From: Lachnospiraceae bacterium
GTDB lineage: Bacteria > Bacillota > Clostridia > Lachnospirales > Lachnospiraceae
Length of the DNA: 64,000 bases
NCBI GenBank assembly: GCA_014804695.1
Contig: JAAUZJ010000010.1
Span: 124,933-188,932 of the forward strand
Direction of reading: 5' to 3'
Both the position numbers and the translations under genes were made by a program. Below the pieces are notes generated by a model. The model did not search any database. It was not told the DNA's origin and worked only from the letters and a program-made list of their open reading frames with translations. This document shows, piece by piece, positions 51,506 through 59,488 of this stretch (positions are counted from its first letter, which is position 1; every line of letters begins with the position of its first letter).

Positions 51506-52792
51506 ATGTTTGCAGATCGTGCAAAAATATATGTAAAAAGCGGAAAAGGCGGGGACGGTCATGTTTCTTTCAGAAGAGAGAAATATGTTCCTAACGGCGG
51601 ACCGGACGGAGGCGACGGCGGAAATGGCGGAAGCGTATATTTTGTTGTCGATGAAGGGTTAAATACTTTGACGGATTTCCGTCATATTCGCAAGTACTGT
51701 GCAGGAAATGGTGCAGAAGGCGGAAAACGTAACTGTGCGGGCAAAAACGGCGAGGATATTTATATTAAAGTTCCTGCCGGCACCGTTATCAAAGAAGCAG
51801 AGAGTGAAAAGGTTATTGCCGATATGTCCGGCGATAATAAGAAGCTGTTATTGTTAAAAGGCGGTAGGGGCGGCAGCGGTAATCAGCACTACGCAACCAG
51901 CAAGATGCAGGCGCCTAAATATGCACAGCCCGGTCAGCCCGCAATGGAGCTTGAGCTTATACTTGAGCTTAAGGTCATCGCGGATGTTGGTCTTGTCGGG
52001 TTTCCCAACGTAGGCAAATCCACCTTTTTATCAAGGGTTACGAATGCGACTCCTAAAATAGCCAATTACCATTTCACGACCTTAAGCCCGAACCTTGGCG
52101 TGGTTGACTTAGATGATGCTAACGGCTTCGTAATTGCTGATATTCCCGGATTAATAGAGGGGGCTTCCGAGGGCGTTGGGCTTGGTCATGAATTTCTGCG
52201 CCACATTGAGCGAACCAAGGTGATACTTCATATAGTGGATGCAGCTTCCACAGAGGGCAGGGCCCCGATTGAAGATATATATGCAATCAATAAAGAATTA
52301 GAGGCATATAACGCAGAAATCGCTTCAAGACCTCAGATTATCGCTGCCAATAAGATTGATGTCATTTATTCGGAGGATGATCCCATAGCCCGTATAAAGG
52401 CAGAATTTGAGCCTAAAGGCATTTCCGTATACCCGATATCGGCGGCAACCGGCAAAGGTGTAAGAGAACTTACTTATGCCCTTAGAAATATGCTGGATGG
52501 CTTAGACTCTGAACCAGTAATTTTTGAACCGGAATACGTACCGCAGGAGCATGTAAGCGATACAAACGAGCCTTTTACAGTCACATATGATGGCGAAAAC
52601 GACGAATACGTAGTAGAAGGACCACGAATTGAGAAAATGCTTTCATACACTAACCTTGAATCTGAGAAAGGTTTCCAGTTCTTCCAGAATTTCCTCAAAG
52701 AAAACGGCATTTTGAAGCAGCTTGAGGAGCTTGGAATAGAAGAGGGCGCTACAGTCAGGATGTATGGATTAGTGTTTGATTACTATAAATAA
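51506..52792 (+). CDS. obgE: GTPase Obg
   Basis: About 428 residues. The glycine-rich Obg fold (GKGGDGHVSFRREKYVPNGG) is followed by the G domain (GFPNVGKSTFLSRV, DIPGLIEGASEGVGLGHEF, NKID) and a C-terminal OCT domain (~350-428). Obg supports large-subunit assembly and stress control. I start at MFADRAKIYVKSGKGG, the conserved N terminus; an in-frame ATG four codons upstream is possible. AAAGG lies 13 nt before the ATG. Confidence 0.97.
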   Translation: MFADRAKIYVKSGKGGDGHVSFRREKYVPNGGPDGGDGGNGGSVYFVVDEGLNTLTDFRHIRKYCAGNGAEGGKRNCAGKNGEDIYIKVPAGTVIKEAESEKVIADMSGDNKKLLLLKGGRGGSGNQHYATSKMQAPKYAQPGQPAMELELILELKVIADVGLVGFPNVGKSTFLSRVTNATPKIANYHFTTLSPNLGVVDLDDANGFVIADIPGLIEGASEGVGLGHEFLRHIERTKVILHIVDAASTEGRAPIEDIYAINKELEAYNAEIASRPQIIAANKIDVIYSEDDPIARIKAEFEPKGISVYPISAATGKGVRELTYALRNMLDGLDSEPVIFEPEYVPQEHVSDTNEPFTVTYDGENDEYVVEGPRIEKMLSYTNLESEKGFQFFQNFLKENGILKQLEELGIEEGATVRMYGLVFDYYK

Positions 52793-52832
52793 ATTTGCTT
52801 ACTATTAATAAAAAGGTTGAAAGGATGGAAAA

Positions 52833-53126
52833 ATGACGAGTAAACAGAGAGCGTACTTGAAAAGTCTGGCAAGTAACCTTAATCCGATTTTTCAGATTGG
52901 AAAGGCGAGCCTGACTCCGGAGTTTACAGAGGCAATAAATGAGGCTTTTAATACTAAGGAATTAATTAAGATAGCGGTCTTAAAAAACTGTGCCGATGAT
53001 CCAAATGAAATTGCAGAAGTAGTTGCAGAACGAACCCACTCACAGGTCGTACAGGTCATTGGTAAGAAAATCGTGCTATACAAACCGGATAAGAAGAATC
53101 CGAAGATTGAGTTGGATAAAATTTGA
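52833..53126 (+). CDS. yhbY: YhbY-like RNA-binding protein (CRM domain)
   Basis: The 97-residue protein consists of one CRS1-YhbY (CRM) domain: TSKQRAYLKSLASNLNPIFQIG, FNTKELIKIAVL and GKKIVLYKP. It associates with pre-50S ribosomal particles in other bacteria. It is placed between obgE and nadD, as in many Firmicutes. AAAGGATG precedes the ATG. Confidence 0.95.
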   Translation: MTSKQRAYLKSLASNLNPIFQIGKASLTPEFTEAINEAFNTKELIKIAVLKNCADDPNEIAEVVAERTHSQVVQVIGKKIVLYKPDKKNPKIELDKI

Positions 53127-53267
53127 GAATTGCAAGACAATTGCAGGAAAAATTGCATAAAATTACAAATTTTCAAATAAGGCTTGCATAAAGTTATGTA
53201 AATCTGCATGAAAAATTGCACGAAATTCAAACAAGAACCCAAATAAAACTCAAATAAGAAAGAATAA

Positions 53268-53885
53268 GTGTGTAAACCATTGAAAAAAGTAGGAATCATG
53301 GGCGGAACATTTAATCCGATCCATATAGGTCATCTTATTATAGCAGAAAGAGCAAGAGAGCAGTTTGACTTGGAAGAAGTGCTTTTTATGCCCTGTGGCA
53401 TGCCTTATATGAAGGATACAAGCGAGTTGCTCCCCTCAGATATCAGGGCCAAAATGGTCTCTTTAGCAATTAAAGACAACCCCTTTTTCGCACTTTCTAC
53501 CATAGAAATTGAAAAAAAGGGCAGTACTTACACTTACGAGACCTTAGAAAAACTAAGATGCGAAAATCCTGACACCGAATATTATTTCATCCTGGGCGCT
53601 GACAGTCTCTGGACTATTTCCGACTGGAAAGAACCTGAAAGAATATTTGCAAATTGTCATATTCTAGCGGCAGTCCGCGACGACAAATCGGCTCAGGATA
53701 TGAAGAAGCGTATAAATTTTTTAAAAAATAAATTTGGCGCTGGCATTTCTCTGTTAAAAACAGGGCAAATAGAGATTTCTTCTTCAGTTATACGTAATTT
53801 GGTTAAAGAAAATATGTCAGTCCGTTATCTGGTGCCAAATACAGTATACGAATACATTGTTGAAAATAGATTATACAAAAACTAA
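53268..53885 (+). CDS. nadD: nicotinate-nucleotide adenylyltransferase
   Basis: The 205-residue protein has GIMGGTFNPIHIGHLIIAE and the SSSVIRN motif of NadD. It converts nicotinate mononucleotide to deamido-NAD. The start is GTG at 53268 with a weak AGAAAG upstream; a TTG at 53280 is possible. The 140-nt gap from yhbY is AT-rich with direct short repeats of TTGCA and no gene. Palindrome copy 3 lies between this gene and yqeK. Confidence 0.95.
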   Translation: MCKPLKKVGIMGGTFNPIHIGHLIIAERAREQFDLEEVLFMPCGMPYMKDTSELLPSDIRAKMVSLAIKDNPFFALSTIEIEKKGSTYTYETLEKLRCENPDTEYYFILGADSLWTISDWKEPERIFANCHILAAVRDDKSAQDMKKRINFLKNKFGAGISLLKTGQIEISSSVIRNLVKENMSVRYLVPNTVYEYIVENRLYKN

Positions 53886-53947
53886 TTATTTATTAAATCT
53901 GGGCAATTATATCAAATATAGTTAATGGTGAAATGGTATTTCCAATC

Positions 53948-54037
53948 CCAGAACTTAGACAATATAAAGAAAAAGGCGGGGTGAGTTACGCTCCTGCGTC
54001 CGAACCCCGTTTTTTCTTTATATTGCCTAAGTTCGTC
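53948..54037 (+). repeat. palindromic repeat family, copy 3 (forward)
   Basis: Arms at 53951-53981 and 54005-54034 pair over about 30 bp around a 23-nt loop. The variable arm base reads TATAAAGAAAA, paired with TTTTCTTTATA. Left-right asymmetries (GAC on the left arm versus GGC on the right-arm complement; GGCGGGG versus ACGGGG) match copy 2 in inverted orientation, which fixes this copy as forward. The right inner arm ends in CCCCG and T6. It lies in the 216-nt nadD-yqeK gap. Confidence 0.85.
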
Positions 54038-54101
54038 CCCTTGGACACCCCCTTTCACAATTCCTACATTTGAAACATCATGAAAGGAGTCCACTACCGT
54101 C

Positions 54102-54683
54102 ATGAAAACAATAAGCCTGAAAAAATTACGAAAAGCAATGGAAAGCGAATTGAACCCTAAGCGTTATGAACATACCTTGGCCGTGGCCTACACCGCCGCC
54201 AACCTTGCAATGGTACACGGCGTAGATACCAGAAACGCGACAATTGCCGGAATGCTGCATGATTGCGCCAAATGTCTTCCTGATCAAAAACTCATTTCCA
54301 TATGTAAGAAAAATTCCTTAGATATTTCGGAAATAGAGTTACATAATCCATCAGCCCTGCTTCATGCAAAGGCGGGAAGCGTTCTGGCACATAAAAAATA
54401 CGGCGTTAATGACGAAGATATTTTAAATGCCATAAAATATCATACAACCGGCCGTCCTAATATGAGTAAACTGGAGAAAATACTATATATTGCCGATTAT
54501 ATAGAGCCGGACAGGAAACATGCGCCGAATTTAGCTCAGGTACGCCGTATGGCATATCAGGATTTGGACAAGACTCTTTTAAAAATATTGGATGACACCT
54601 TATCTTATCTAAACTCAACAGGTGGTCAGATTGATCCTATGACTAAGAAAACCTATGAATACTATAATAATATTTCAAAGTAG
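54102..54683 (+). CDS. yqeK: HD-domain hydrolase YqeK
   Basis: The 193-residue HD-domain protein has RYEHTLAVAYTA and AGMLHDCAK (His and His-Asp metal ligands) plus the later ADYIEPDRKH. YqeK homologues hydrolyse diadenosine tetraphosphate. It follows nadD as in Bacillus (with rsfS next). AAAGGAG is upstream. Palindrome copy 3 separates it from nadD. Confidence 0.93.
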   Translation: MKTISLKKLRKAMESELNPKRYEHTLAVAYTAANLAMVHGVDTRNATIAGMLHDCAKCLPDQKLISICKKNSLDISEIELHNPSALLHAKAGSVLAHKKYGVNDEDILNAIKYHTTGRPNMSKLEKILYIADYIEPDRKHAPNLAQVRRMAYQDLDKTLLKILDDTLSYLNSTGGQIDPMTKKTYEYYNNISK

Positions 54684-54698
54684 AAAGGAATGATTTAT

Positions 54699-55046
54699 AT
54701 GACTTCAAAAGAATTAGCAAAGCTTGCGATAGATGCATTGGAAGATAAAAAAGCGGAAGATATCCAGGTAATTGATATAAGCGAAATCTCCACAATTGCA
54801 GATTATTTTATAATAGCTAACGGTACCAATAAAAGCCAGATACAGACTATGACTGACAATGTTGCCGAAGTGCTCGGAAAGGCCGGTTATCCTGAAAAGC
54901 ATATAGAAGGATATCAGAGCGCAAACTGGATATTGATGGATTTCCATGACATTATCGTGCATATTTTTGACAAAGAAAACCGTCTGTTCTATGATTTGGA
55001 GCGAATCTGGAGAGATGGCATTATGATTGATAAAGATAGTCTGTAA
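54699..55046 (+). CDS. rsfS: ribosome silencing factor
   Basis: About 115 residues. MTSKELAKLAIDALEDKKAED, IADYFIIANGTNKSQIQTM, HIEGYQSANWILMDFHDIIVHIF and YDLERIW are diagnostic of RsfS/YbeB. It binds L14 and blocks subunit joining under starvation. The second ATG (54699) has the proper distance from AAAGGA. A strong terminator follows and closes the block. Confidence 0.96.
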   Translation: MTSKELAKLAIDALEDKKAEDIQVIDISEISTIADYFIIANGTNKSQIQTMTDNVAEVLGKAGYPEKHIEGYQSANWILMDFHDIIVHIFDKENRLFYDLERIWRDGIMIDKDSL

Positions 55047-55089
55047 CATTGAAAATCAGTAGAAGTGTGAGAGTAGTTATAATGTTAAA

Positions 55090-55133
55090 ATGAATCCCAA
55101 CAATGATATAATTTATGTTGGGATTCATTTTTT
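55090..55133 (+). terminator. bidirectional terminator after rsfS
   Basis: A 13-bp stem (ATGAATCCCAACA with its complement), 13-nt loop, T6 on the forward strand and T4 on the reverse. It ends the rplU-rsfS block and can serve the DUF378 gene from the other side. Confidence 0.9.
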
Positions 55134-55227
55134 AGTTAAATGTTCTTTAACTTGAATGATTCTTCTTACCTAAAGTTTAATACCTAAATATTAATTTAGT
55201 TATACATGTTTTGCCTATATTGCCTGA

Positions 55228-55446
55228 TTATTGCGATTCTTTCGACGTACCGCCTGCATACATATAGAATGTTATAATATATATACCTGCAATACCAACT
55301 AATGCATAGACAATTCTGGAAAGCCAAGACATATTACCAAAAATAAAGGCTACCAGATCAAAACTGAAGAAACCTATCAGTCCCCAGTTAATTGCACCAA
55401 TAATAGCAATAGTCAGGGCAAGACAATCCAATCCTTTATTATTCAT
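55228..55446 (-). CDS. DUF378 small membrane protein
   Basis: The 72-residue protein has two membrane segments with the DUF378 motif ALTIAIIGAINWGLIGFF and a second helix YALVGIAGIYIITFYM. The function of the family is unknown. GAGGGGA lies 6 nt before the ATG at 55446; upstream in-frame starts lack that spacing. Single-gene unit on the reverse strand. Confidence 0.88.
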   Translation of the reverse strand: MNNKGLDCLALTIAIIGAINWGLIGFFSFDLVAFIFGNMSWLSRIVYALVGIAGIYIITFYMYAGGTSKESQ

Positions 55447-55613
55447 GTTCATTCCCCTCTCCATAAGCATAAATATTGAAAGAAACTAATTAAAATAGCC
55501 CCAATCATATATGACAAAAACTTCTTTCATTTCATATTGTAAAGATAAAATATCGAGATGTTTTGTCATCATGTATTATTATATCTTATAAAAAGGTACG
55601 TATACTGGAAAAA

Positions 55614-56231
55614 TTAGTGGTATAAACGGAAAACGCCGAATACTTTACCAAGAATCTGGCAATCATCTACAATAATAGGCTCCATATAATCATTTTCAGG
55701 CTGAAGTCTGATATGTCCGTTTTCTTTATAAAAAGTTTTAACTGTAGCTGAATCATCTATAAGCGCAACCACAGTATCACCATTGTTAGCAGTATTGCAG
55801 CTGTTTACAAAAATCTGGTCTCCGCTGTAAATTCCTGCATTTACCATAGAATCGCCTTTTACTTTTAAAACAAAAGATTCTCCGGACGGAACCATATCGG
55901 CAGGAACAGGGAAGTAACTCTCAATATTTGCCTCTGCAAGTATCGGCTCACCGGCAGCAACACGACCGATAACAGGTAGCGACACCATTTCCGTACGAAC
56001 CATCTGGAAATTGTCATCGCAAATTTCAATTGCACGAGGCTTGGTAGGATCACGCCTTATATATCCGTTTTTTTCCAAAGTTTCAAGGTGCGAGTGGACA
56101 GATGAGGTGGATTTAAGCGAAACTGCCTCGCAAATCTCACGAACAGCCGGCGGATATCCTTTCTGTAAAATCTCATCTTTAATATAATCAAGAATTTCCT
56201 GCTGTTTCTTTGTTATTTTACCGTATCCCAT
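55614..56231 (-). CDS. lexA: LexA SOS repressor
   Basis: The 205-residue protein has the N-terminal winged helix ([41 protein letters not shown]). The cleavage site is Ala93-Gly94 (VAAGEP), and the peptidase dyad is Ser128 (KGDSM) and Lys165 (ATVKTFY). It represses SOS genes until RecA filaments trigger self-cleavage. AGGAGG precedes the ATG. It is divergent from a yneA-like gene with SOS boxes between them. Confidence 0.97.
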   Translation of the reverse strand: MGYGKITKKQQEILDYIKDEILQKGYPPAVREICEAVSLKSTSSVHSHLETLEKNGYIRRDPTKPRAIEICDDNFQMVRTEMVSLPVIGRVAAGEPILAEANIESYFPVPADMVPSGESFVLKVKGDSMVNAGIYSGDQIFVNSCNTANNGDTVVALIDDSATVKTFYKENGHIRLQPENDYMEPIIVDDCQILGKVFGVFRLYH

Positions 56232-56302
56232 ATCGTCCTCCTTTATACGTTTTCAATATAAAAACTCATATTTTTTATAAGTTTAATTTATTTGCTGAAT
56301 CC

Positions 56303-56331
56303 ATCATAACACATCTTTTCACAAAAAGCAA
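56303..56331 (-). promoter_or_regulatory. lexA: candidate lexA promoter
   Basis: On the reverse strand: TTGCTT (56331-56326), 17-nt spacer, TATGAT (56308-56303). An SOS-like box lies just upstream (56343-56354). Confidence 0.45.
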
Positions 56332-56342
56332 ACATATATTCA

Positions 56343-56439
56343 GAATATTTGTTCGATTTTTTTGTTAAAAAGTATTGACATTCGAAAATATGTTCGATAT
56401 AATTGCAATATAAAGAACGAATGTTCGCAACGTTTGTTC
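56343..56439. promoter_or_regulatory. cluster of four SOS (LexA) boxes
   Basis: One perfect GAAC-GAAT-GTTC at 56415-56426 and three with an altered left half-site: GAAT-ATTT-GTTC (56343-56354), GAAA-ATAT-GTTC (56384-56395) and CAAC-GTTT-GTTC (56428-56439). They span the divergent lexA/yneA promoters. The second lies inside the yneA promoter spacer, and the last two lie just past its start point. Confidence 0.8.
56375..56403 (+). promoter_or_regulatory. consensus yneA promoter overlapping an SOS box
   Basis: Perfect TTGACA (56375-56380), 17-nt spacer, perfect TATAAT (56398-56403). The spacer carries the SOS box at 56384-56395, so LexA should block RNA polymerase directly. Confidence 0.9.
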
Positions 56440-56471
56440 GGGTGTATGAATTGATGGGGAGGAATTAGATT

Positions 56472-56843
56472 ATGAGTGATTACAGAAGCGAGAGAAGAAT
56501 AAGAAATAATAGAATAAGAAGACAGAAGGAGATGCGCAAGAATTTTTTACTGACAGTTATGACTATTTGTCTTGTTTTTACCTTTTCATTTAGTGTAAAC
56601 AGCTTTTTATCCAATGCGAAAGCGGAGAGTAGCCCGGTTGCTTACAAATATTACAAAAGTATTACAATTTCAAATGGCGAAACTCTTTGGTCTATCGCTA
56701 AAGATAATATGGATGATGAGCACTATGACTCGGTAAATGACTATATTAAAGAGGTAAAACAGGTTAATTCCTTAAAATCTGATACTATAAGTTATGGTGC
56801 GAATATTATTGTGCCTTATTATTCGTATGAGGTGGTTGAGTGA
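56472..56843 (+). CDS. yneA: YneA-like LysM cell-division inhibitor
   Basis: The 123-residue protein has a basic N terminus, one membrane helix (~25-45) and an outward LysM domain (ITISNGETLWSIAKDNM...NSLKSDTISYGANIIVP, ~65-117). The divergent lexA neighbour and SOS boxes match Bacillus yneA, whose product halts septation during DNA damage. GGGGAGG precedes the ATG. Confidence 0.85.
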   Translation: MSDYRSERRIRNNRIRRQKEMRKNFLLTVMTICLVFTFSFSVNSFLSNAKAESSPVAYKYYKSITISNGETLWSIAKDNMDDEHYDSVNDYIKEVKQVNSLKSDTISYGANIIVPYYSYEVVE

Positions 56844-57146
56844 TAGTGGAATATATATTATGTATATTGATGTAAGAATTGATTTCTTTTAAAAGAGAAT
56901 GATTGTATTATAGGTTTTGCCCCTGTTATGGCAGTTCGCATAAATATTATTATTTTGTGGACTGCCATTTATATTTTAACTTATATACAATCTACAATAT
57001 AGGGCAAAAAAAGGCAGAAAATAGGCATATAAAAAGCAAGTAAAAACTCAAATTAGATTGAAATAATATGCTAAATAATATATAATTTAAAAAAATATTT
57101 TTTATAAAATCCCAATTTAAAAATTAATTCAGGAGGAAATCTTATA
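56844..57146 (+). terminator. yneA downstream gap with terminator-like hairpin
   Basis: The 303-nt gene-free stretch holds a hairpin at 56928-56968 (ATGGCAGT/ACTGCCAT) with an AT-rich loop and a T-rich tail that probably ends yneA. The remainder is AT-rich. I see no clear promoter or sigma-D site for the chemoreceptor gene that follows. Confidence 0.55.
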
Positions 57147-58511
57147 ATGAAAAAACATGTAGCCTTTAAAATTATGTTACCATTAATTATCATTTTTCTC
57201 TTGACTATAACAGTCAACTCGACGACTACATCTTGTCTGCAGTCTATCCGTAGTGTTTTTAACGATATTTCATCCCGAAGTGAGATATCGGCAGATATAG
57301 CGGATATTGCAAATGAAAATGTTGAATTGATTTCTTCTCAATTATCACGTGATGGCCTTATTTCATCCATACAGCTTCTTTTGGTTATTGTGACAATTAT
57401 TATTACATACATATCTTTTGTAAAGCCTCTTAAAGATACTGAGAAGCAGTTAAATAATCTAATTGAAAATCTAGAGCATAATAACGGAGATTTAAACGAG
57501 CGTATTATAAGCAGTAAAGAAGACGAGATCGGTCATCTTGTTTTTGGTATCAATTTATTCCTAAATAAGCTTCAAAGCATTATGAAGGATATTCAGGGAC
57601 ATTCGAATTCGCTTGATGAATCATCAGGGAAGATCGTATCTAAGGTATCTGATTCTACAAAAAATATGAGTGAAGTATCAAACGCAGCAGATGAGCTTTA
57701 TAATCAGATGCAGATAATTTTGCAGACGATTGAAGAAATTAATTCTCACATGGGTTCCTTAAATAATAGCAGTGATGTTATTTCTAATTCTACCGTATCC
57801 GGTAAAGAATATGCCGGTGAAATGAAGAATCGTGCGATTAGCATCAAGGAACTTGCCATGAACAGTAAAAGTGAATCAGAACGGATAACAACTTCTTTGG
57901 CGGAGGTCCTTAGAGACTCAATGGAAAGCAGTAAAAGCGTAAATTCAATCCAGGATCTTACTGATGAAATCCTTTCCATTGCCAGCCAGACCAATCTTCT
58001 TGCATTAAACGCTTCTATAGAGGCGGCAAGGGCAGGAGAAGCAGGAAAAGGTTTTGCGGTTGTAGCCGATGAAATTAGAAATCTTGCTGATAACAGCCGT
58101 AATACAGCCAATAGTATCCAGCAAATCAGTAATAATGTTGTTTCATGTGTGGAAGAAATGGCAAATTCATCTAACCAGTTGTTAGAATTTGTCAATACAA
58201 ATGTTTTAGAAGATTATGACCGTTTTGTAGATGCCTCAGCGAAGTATTTAAGCGATGCCGATGCTCTGGAAAACATGATGATTGAATTCCAGGAGAAATC
58301 TTCTGAATTGTCATCTGTTTCCGACAATATAAACTCAGGAATTTCTCAGATTTCACAAGCTATAAATGATGAAAATGATAAAGTCTCAAGTCTATCTGAA
58401 ATTATGCAGGAATTATCAACCAATATGGAAGAAATTCAGGATTATACAGCCATAAATGATGAAGTTTCAAATGAACTGAAAAAAGAAATTAAAAAATTTA
58501 AAGCTATATAG
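57147..58511 (+). CDS. methyl-accepting chemotaxis protein with minimal sensor
   Basis: The 454-residue protein has a first membrane helix (~8-28), only about 45 extracellular residues, a second helix (~75-95), a HAMP-like segment, and the cytoplasmic signalling domain. Its hairpin tip contains [35 protein letters not shown] (over residues ~275-310). It signals to CheA/CheW. The tiny outer loop suggests it senses membrane state, partner proteins or internal cues. AGGAGG precedes the ATG. A large palindrome follows the stop. Confidence 0.92.
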   Translation: MKKHVAFKIMLPLIIIFLLTITVNSTTTSCLQSIRSVFNDISSRSEISADIADIANENVELISSQLSRDGLISSIQLLLVIVTIIITYISFVKPLKDTEKQLNNLIENLEHNNGDLNERIISSKEDEIGHLVFGINLFLNKLQSIMKDIQGHSNSLDESSGKIVSKVSDSTKNMSEVSNAADELYNQMQIILQTIEEINSHMGSLNNSSDVISNSTVSGKEYAGEMKNRAISIKELAMNSKSESERITTSLAEVLRDSMESSKSVNSIQDLTDEILSIASQTNLLALNASIEAARAGEAGKGFAVVADEIRNLADNSRNTANSIQQISNNVVSCVEEMANSSNQLLEFVNTNVLEDYDRFVDASAKYLSDADALENMMIEFQEKSSELSSVSDNINSGISQISQAINDENDKVSSLSEIMQELSTNMEEIQDYTAINDEVSNELKKEIKKFKAI

Positions 58512-58546
58512 TAATGCGTAGGGCTATATAGAACTATGCGCAAAAT

Positions 58547-58626
58547 CATTGTTTAACGAATAGTTGGTTCGGTAATGGATAATTAAGGCTATTTAATTAC
58601 CGAGCCAACTAGTTCGTTAAACAATG
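58547..58626 (+). repeat. long single-copy palindrome after the chemoreceptor gene
   Basis: Arms at 58547-58576 and 58596-58626 form about 30 bp of pairing (CATTGTTTAACGAA and AGTTGG blocks plus TCGGTAAT), interrupted by one bulged base and one wobble. The loop is about 19 nt and itself has AATTA/TAATT. No T-run follows, so it is not a simple terminator. Its sequence is unrelated to the three-copy palindrome family. Confidence 0.85.
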
Positions 58627-58719
58627 TGGATTATGGGTATTTTGTTAAATAATAAGTAAATATAACCATAATAATGAAAATGGTTTTTCCATAATAATAT
58701 TATAGGCAGGTGAATTTTA

Positions 58720-58965
58720 ATGTTTAAGGTTTTTATATTAATGGGAATTTTCATTGTAATTGTATATGTATATTCCTATGTGAAAATGAAAAAAAATAAA
58801 GAAAAAACAAGAAATATAGACTCAATAAGGGATTTTAATAATTCATATAATCATCTTAGAGATAAAAGAACACCTACGCGTTTAAATAACCAAAATAAAG
58901 ACAGCCGGTATAATCCATATATTACAAAGTACAACAGTGCTGAGGATTATCGCGAAAAATACTAA
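58720..58965 (+). CDS. hypothetical small membrane protein
   Basis: The 81-residue protein has one N-terminal membrane helix (FKVFILMGIFIVIVYVYSYV) and a charged Asn/Arg/Lys-rich tail. GCAGGTG precedes the ATG at 8 nt spacing. Its TAA stop overlaps the TAG stop of dtd on the other strand by 2 nt. I do not recognise it. Confidence 0.6.
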   Translation: MFKVFILMGIFIVIVYVYSYVKMKKNKEKTRNIDSIRDFNNSYNHLRDKRTPTRLNNQNKDSRYNPYITKYNSAEDYREKY

Positions 58966-59411
58966 AAAAGTTCGTCGGAATCTAATATAATTGTAAATGG
59001 ACCGTCATTTATTAAAGAAACCTTCATTTCAGCGCCGAATTCACCATGCTGCACATTATGAACGGTTTCTTTGCATTTTGTGATAATATATTCATACAAA
59101 TTATTGGCCATATCCGGATTTCCGGCATTAATAAATGATGGACGGTTTCCGTGCCTGCAATCTGCATATAATGTAAATTGTGAAATAATTAACAATCCAC
59201 CATCTACAGACATAAGATTCAGATTTGTTTTGCCGTTATTATCCTGAAAAATACGCAGATTTAGCAGTTTATGAACCATTTTATCCGCAATTTCTGTAGT
59301 ATCATTCTGGCTTATTCCGACAAATACAAGAAATCCTTTCCCTATACTTCCGATTATATTGGAATCTACCTTTACATCAGCCTTTTCAACACACTGAATT
59401 AGAAATTTCAT
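58962..59411 (-). CDS. dtd: D-aminoacyl-tRNA deacylase
   Basis: The 149-residue protein (typical Dtd length) from MKFLIQCVEKADVKVDSNII has SQFTLYADCRHGNRPSF and the cross-subunit NDGPFTIILDS (usually GPVT). It hydrolyses D-amino acids from tRNA and prevents mistranslation. The longer upstream frame overlaps a 30-bp duplication, so I use the conserved start; AAAGG lies 12 nt before it. It follows an AI-2E-family gene on the same strand. Confidence 0.93.
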   Translation of the reverse strand: MKFLIQCVEKADVKVDSNIIGSIGKGFLVFVGISQNDTTEIADKMVHKLLNLRIFQDNNGKTNLNLMSVDGGLLIISQFTLYADCRHGNRPSFINAGNPDMANNLYEYIITKCKETVHNVQHGEFGAEMKVSLINDGPFTIILDSDELF

Positions 59412-59428
59412 ATGGATGACATACCTTT

Positions 59429-59488
59429 CATAAGCTGAGAATTTGAGCCTGCTCGCTGCATAAGCCAAGAATTTAAGCCTGCTCTGCT
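59429..59488 (-). repeat. 30-bp tandem duplication between the AI-2E gene and dtd
   Basis: Two adjacent, slightly diverged 30-nt units (59429-59458 and 59459-59488), each containing CATAAGC...GAATTT(G/A)AGCCTGCTC. The right unit reaches the stop codon of the AI-2E-family gene; the left abuts the dtd ribosome-binding site. Confidence 0.85.

Noticed and set aside
53127-53262. Short repeats of TTGCA as a CRISPR or iteron array
   Set aside because: Units are irregular in length and spacing and look like AT-rich low complexity.
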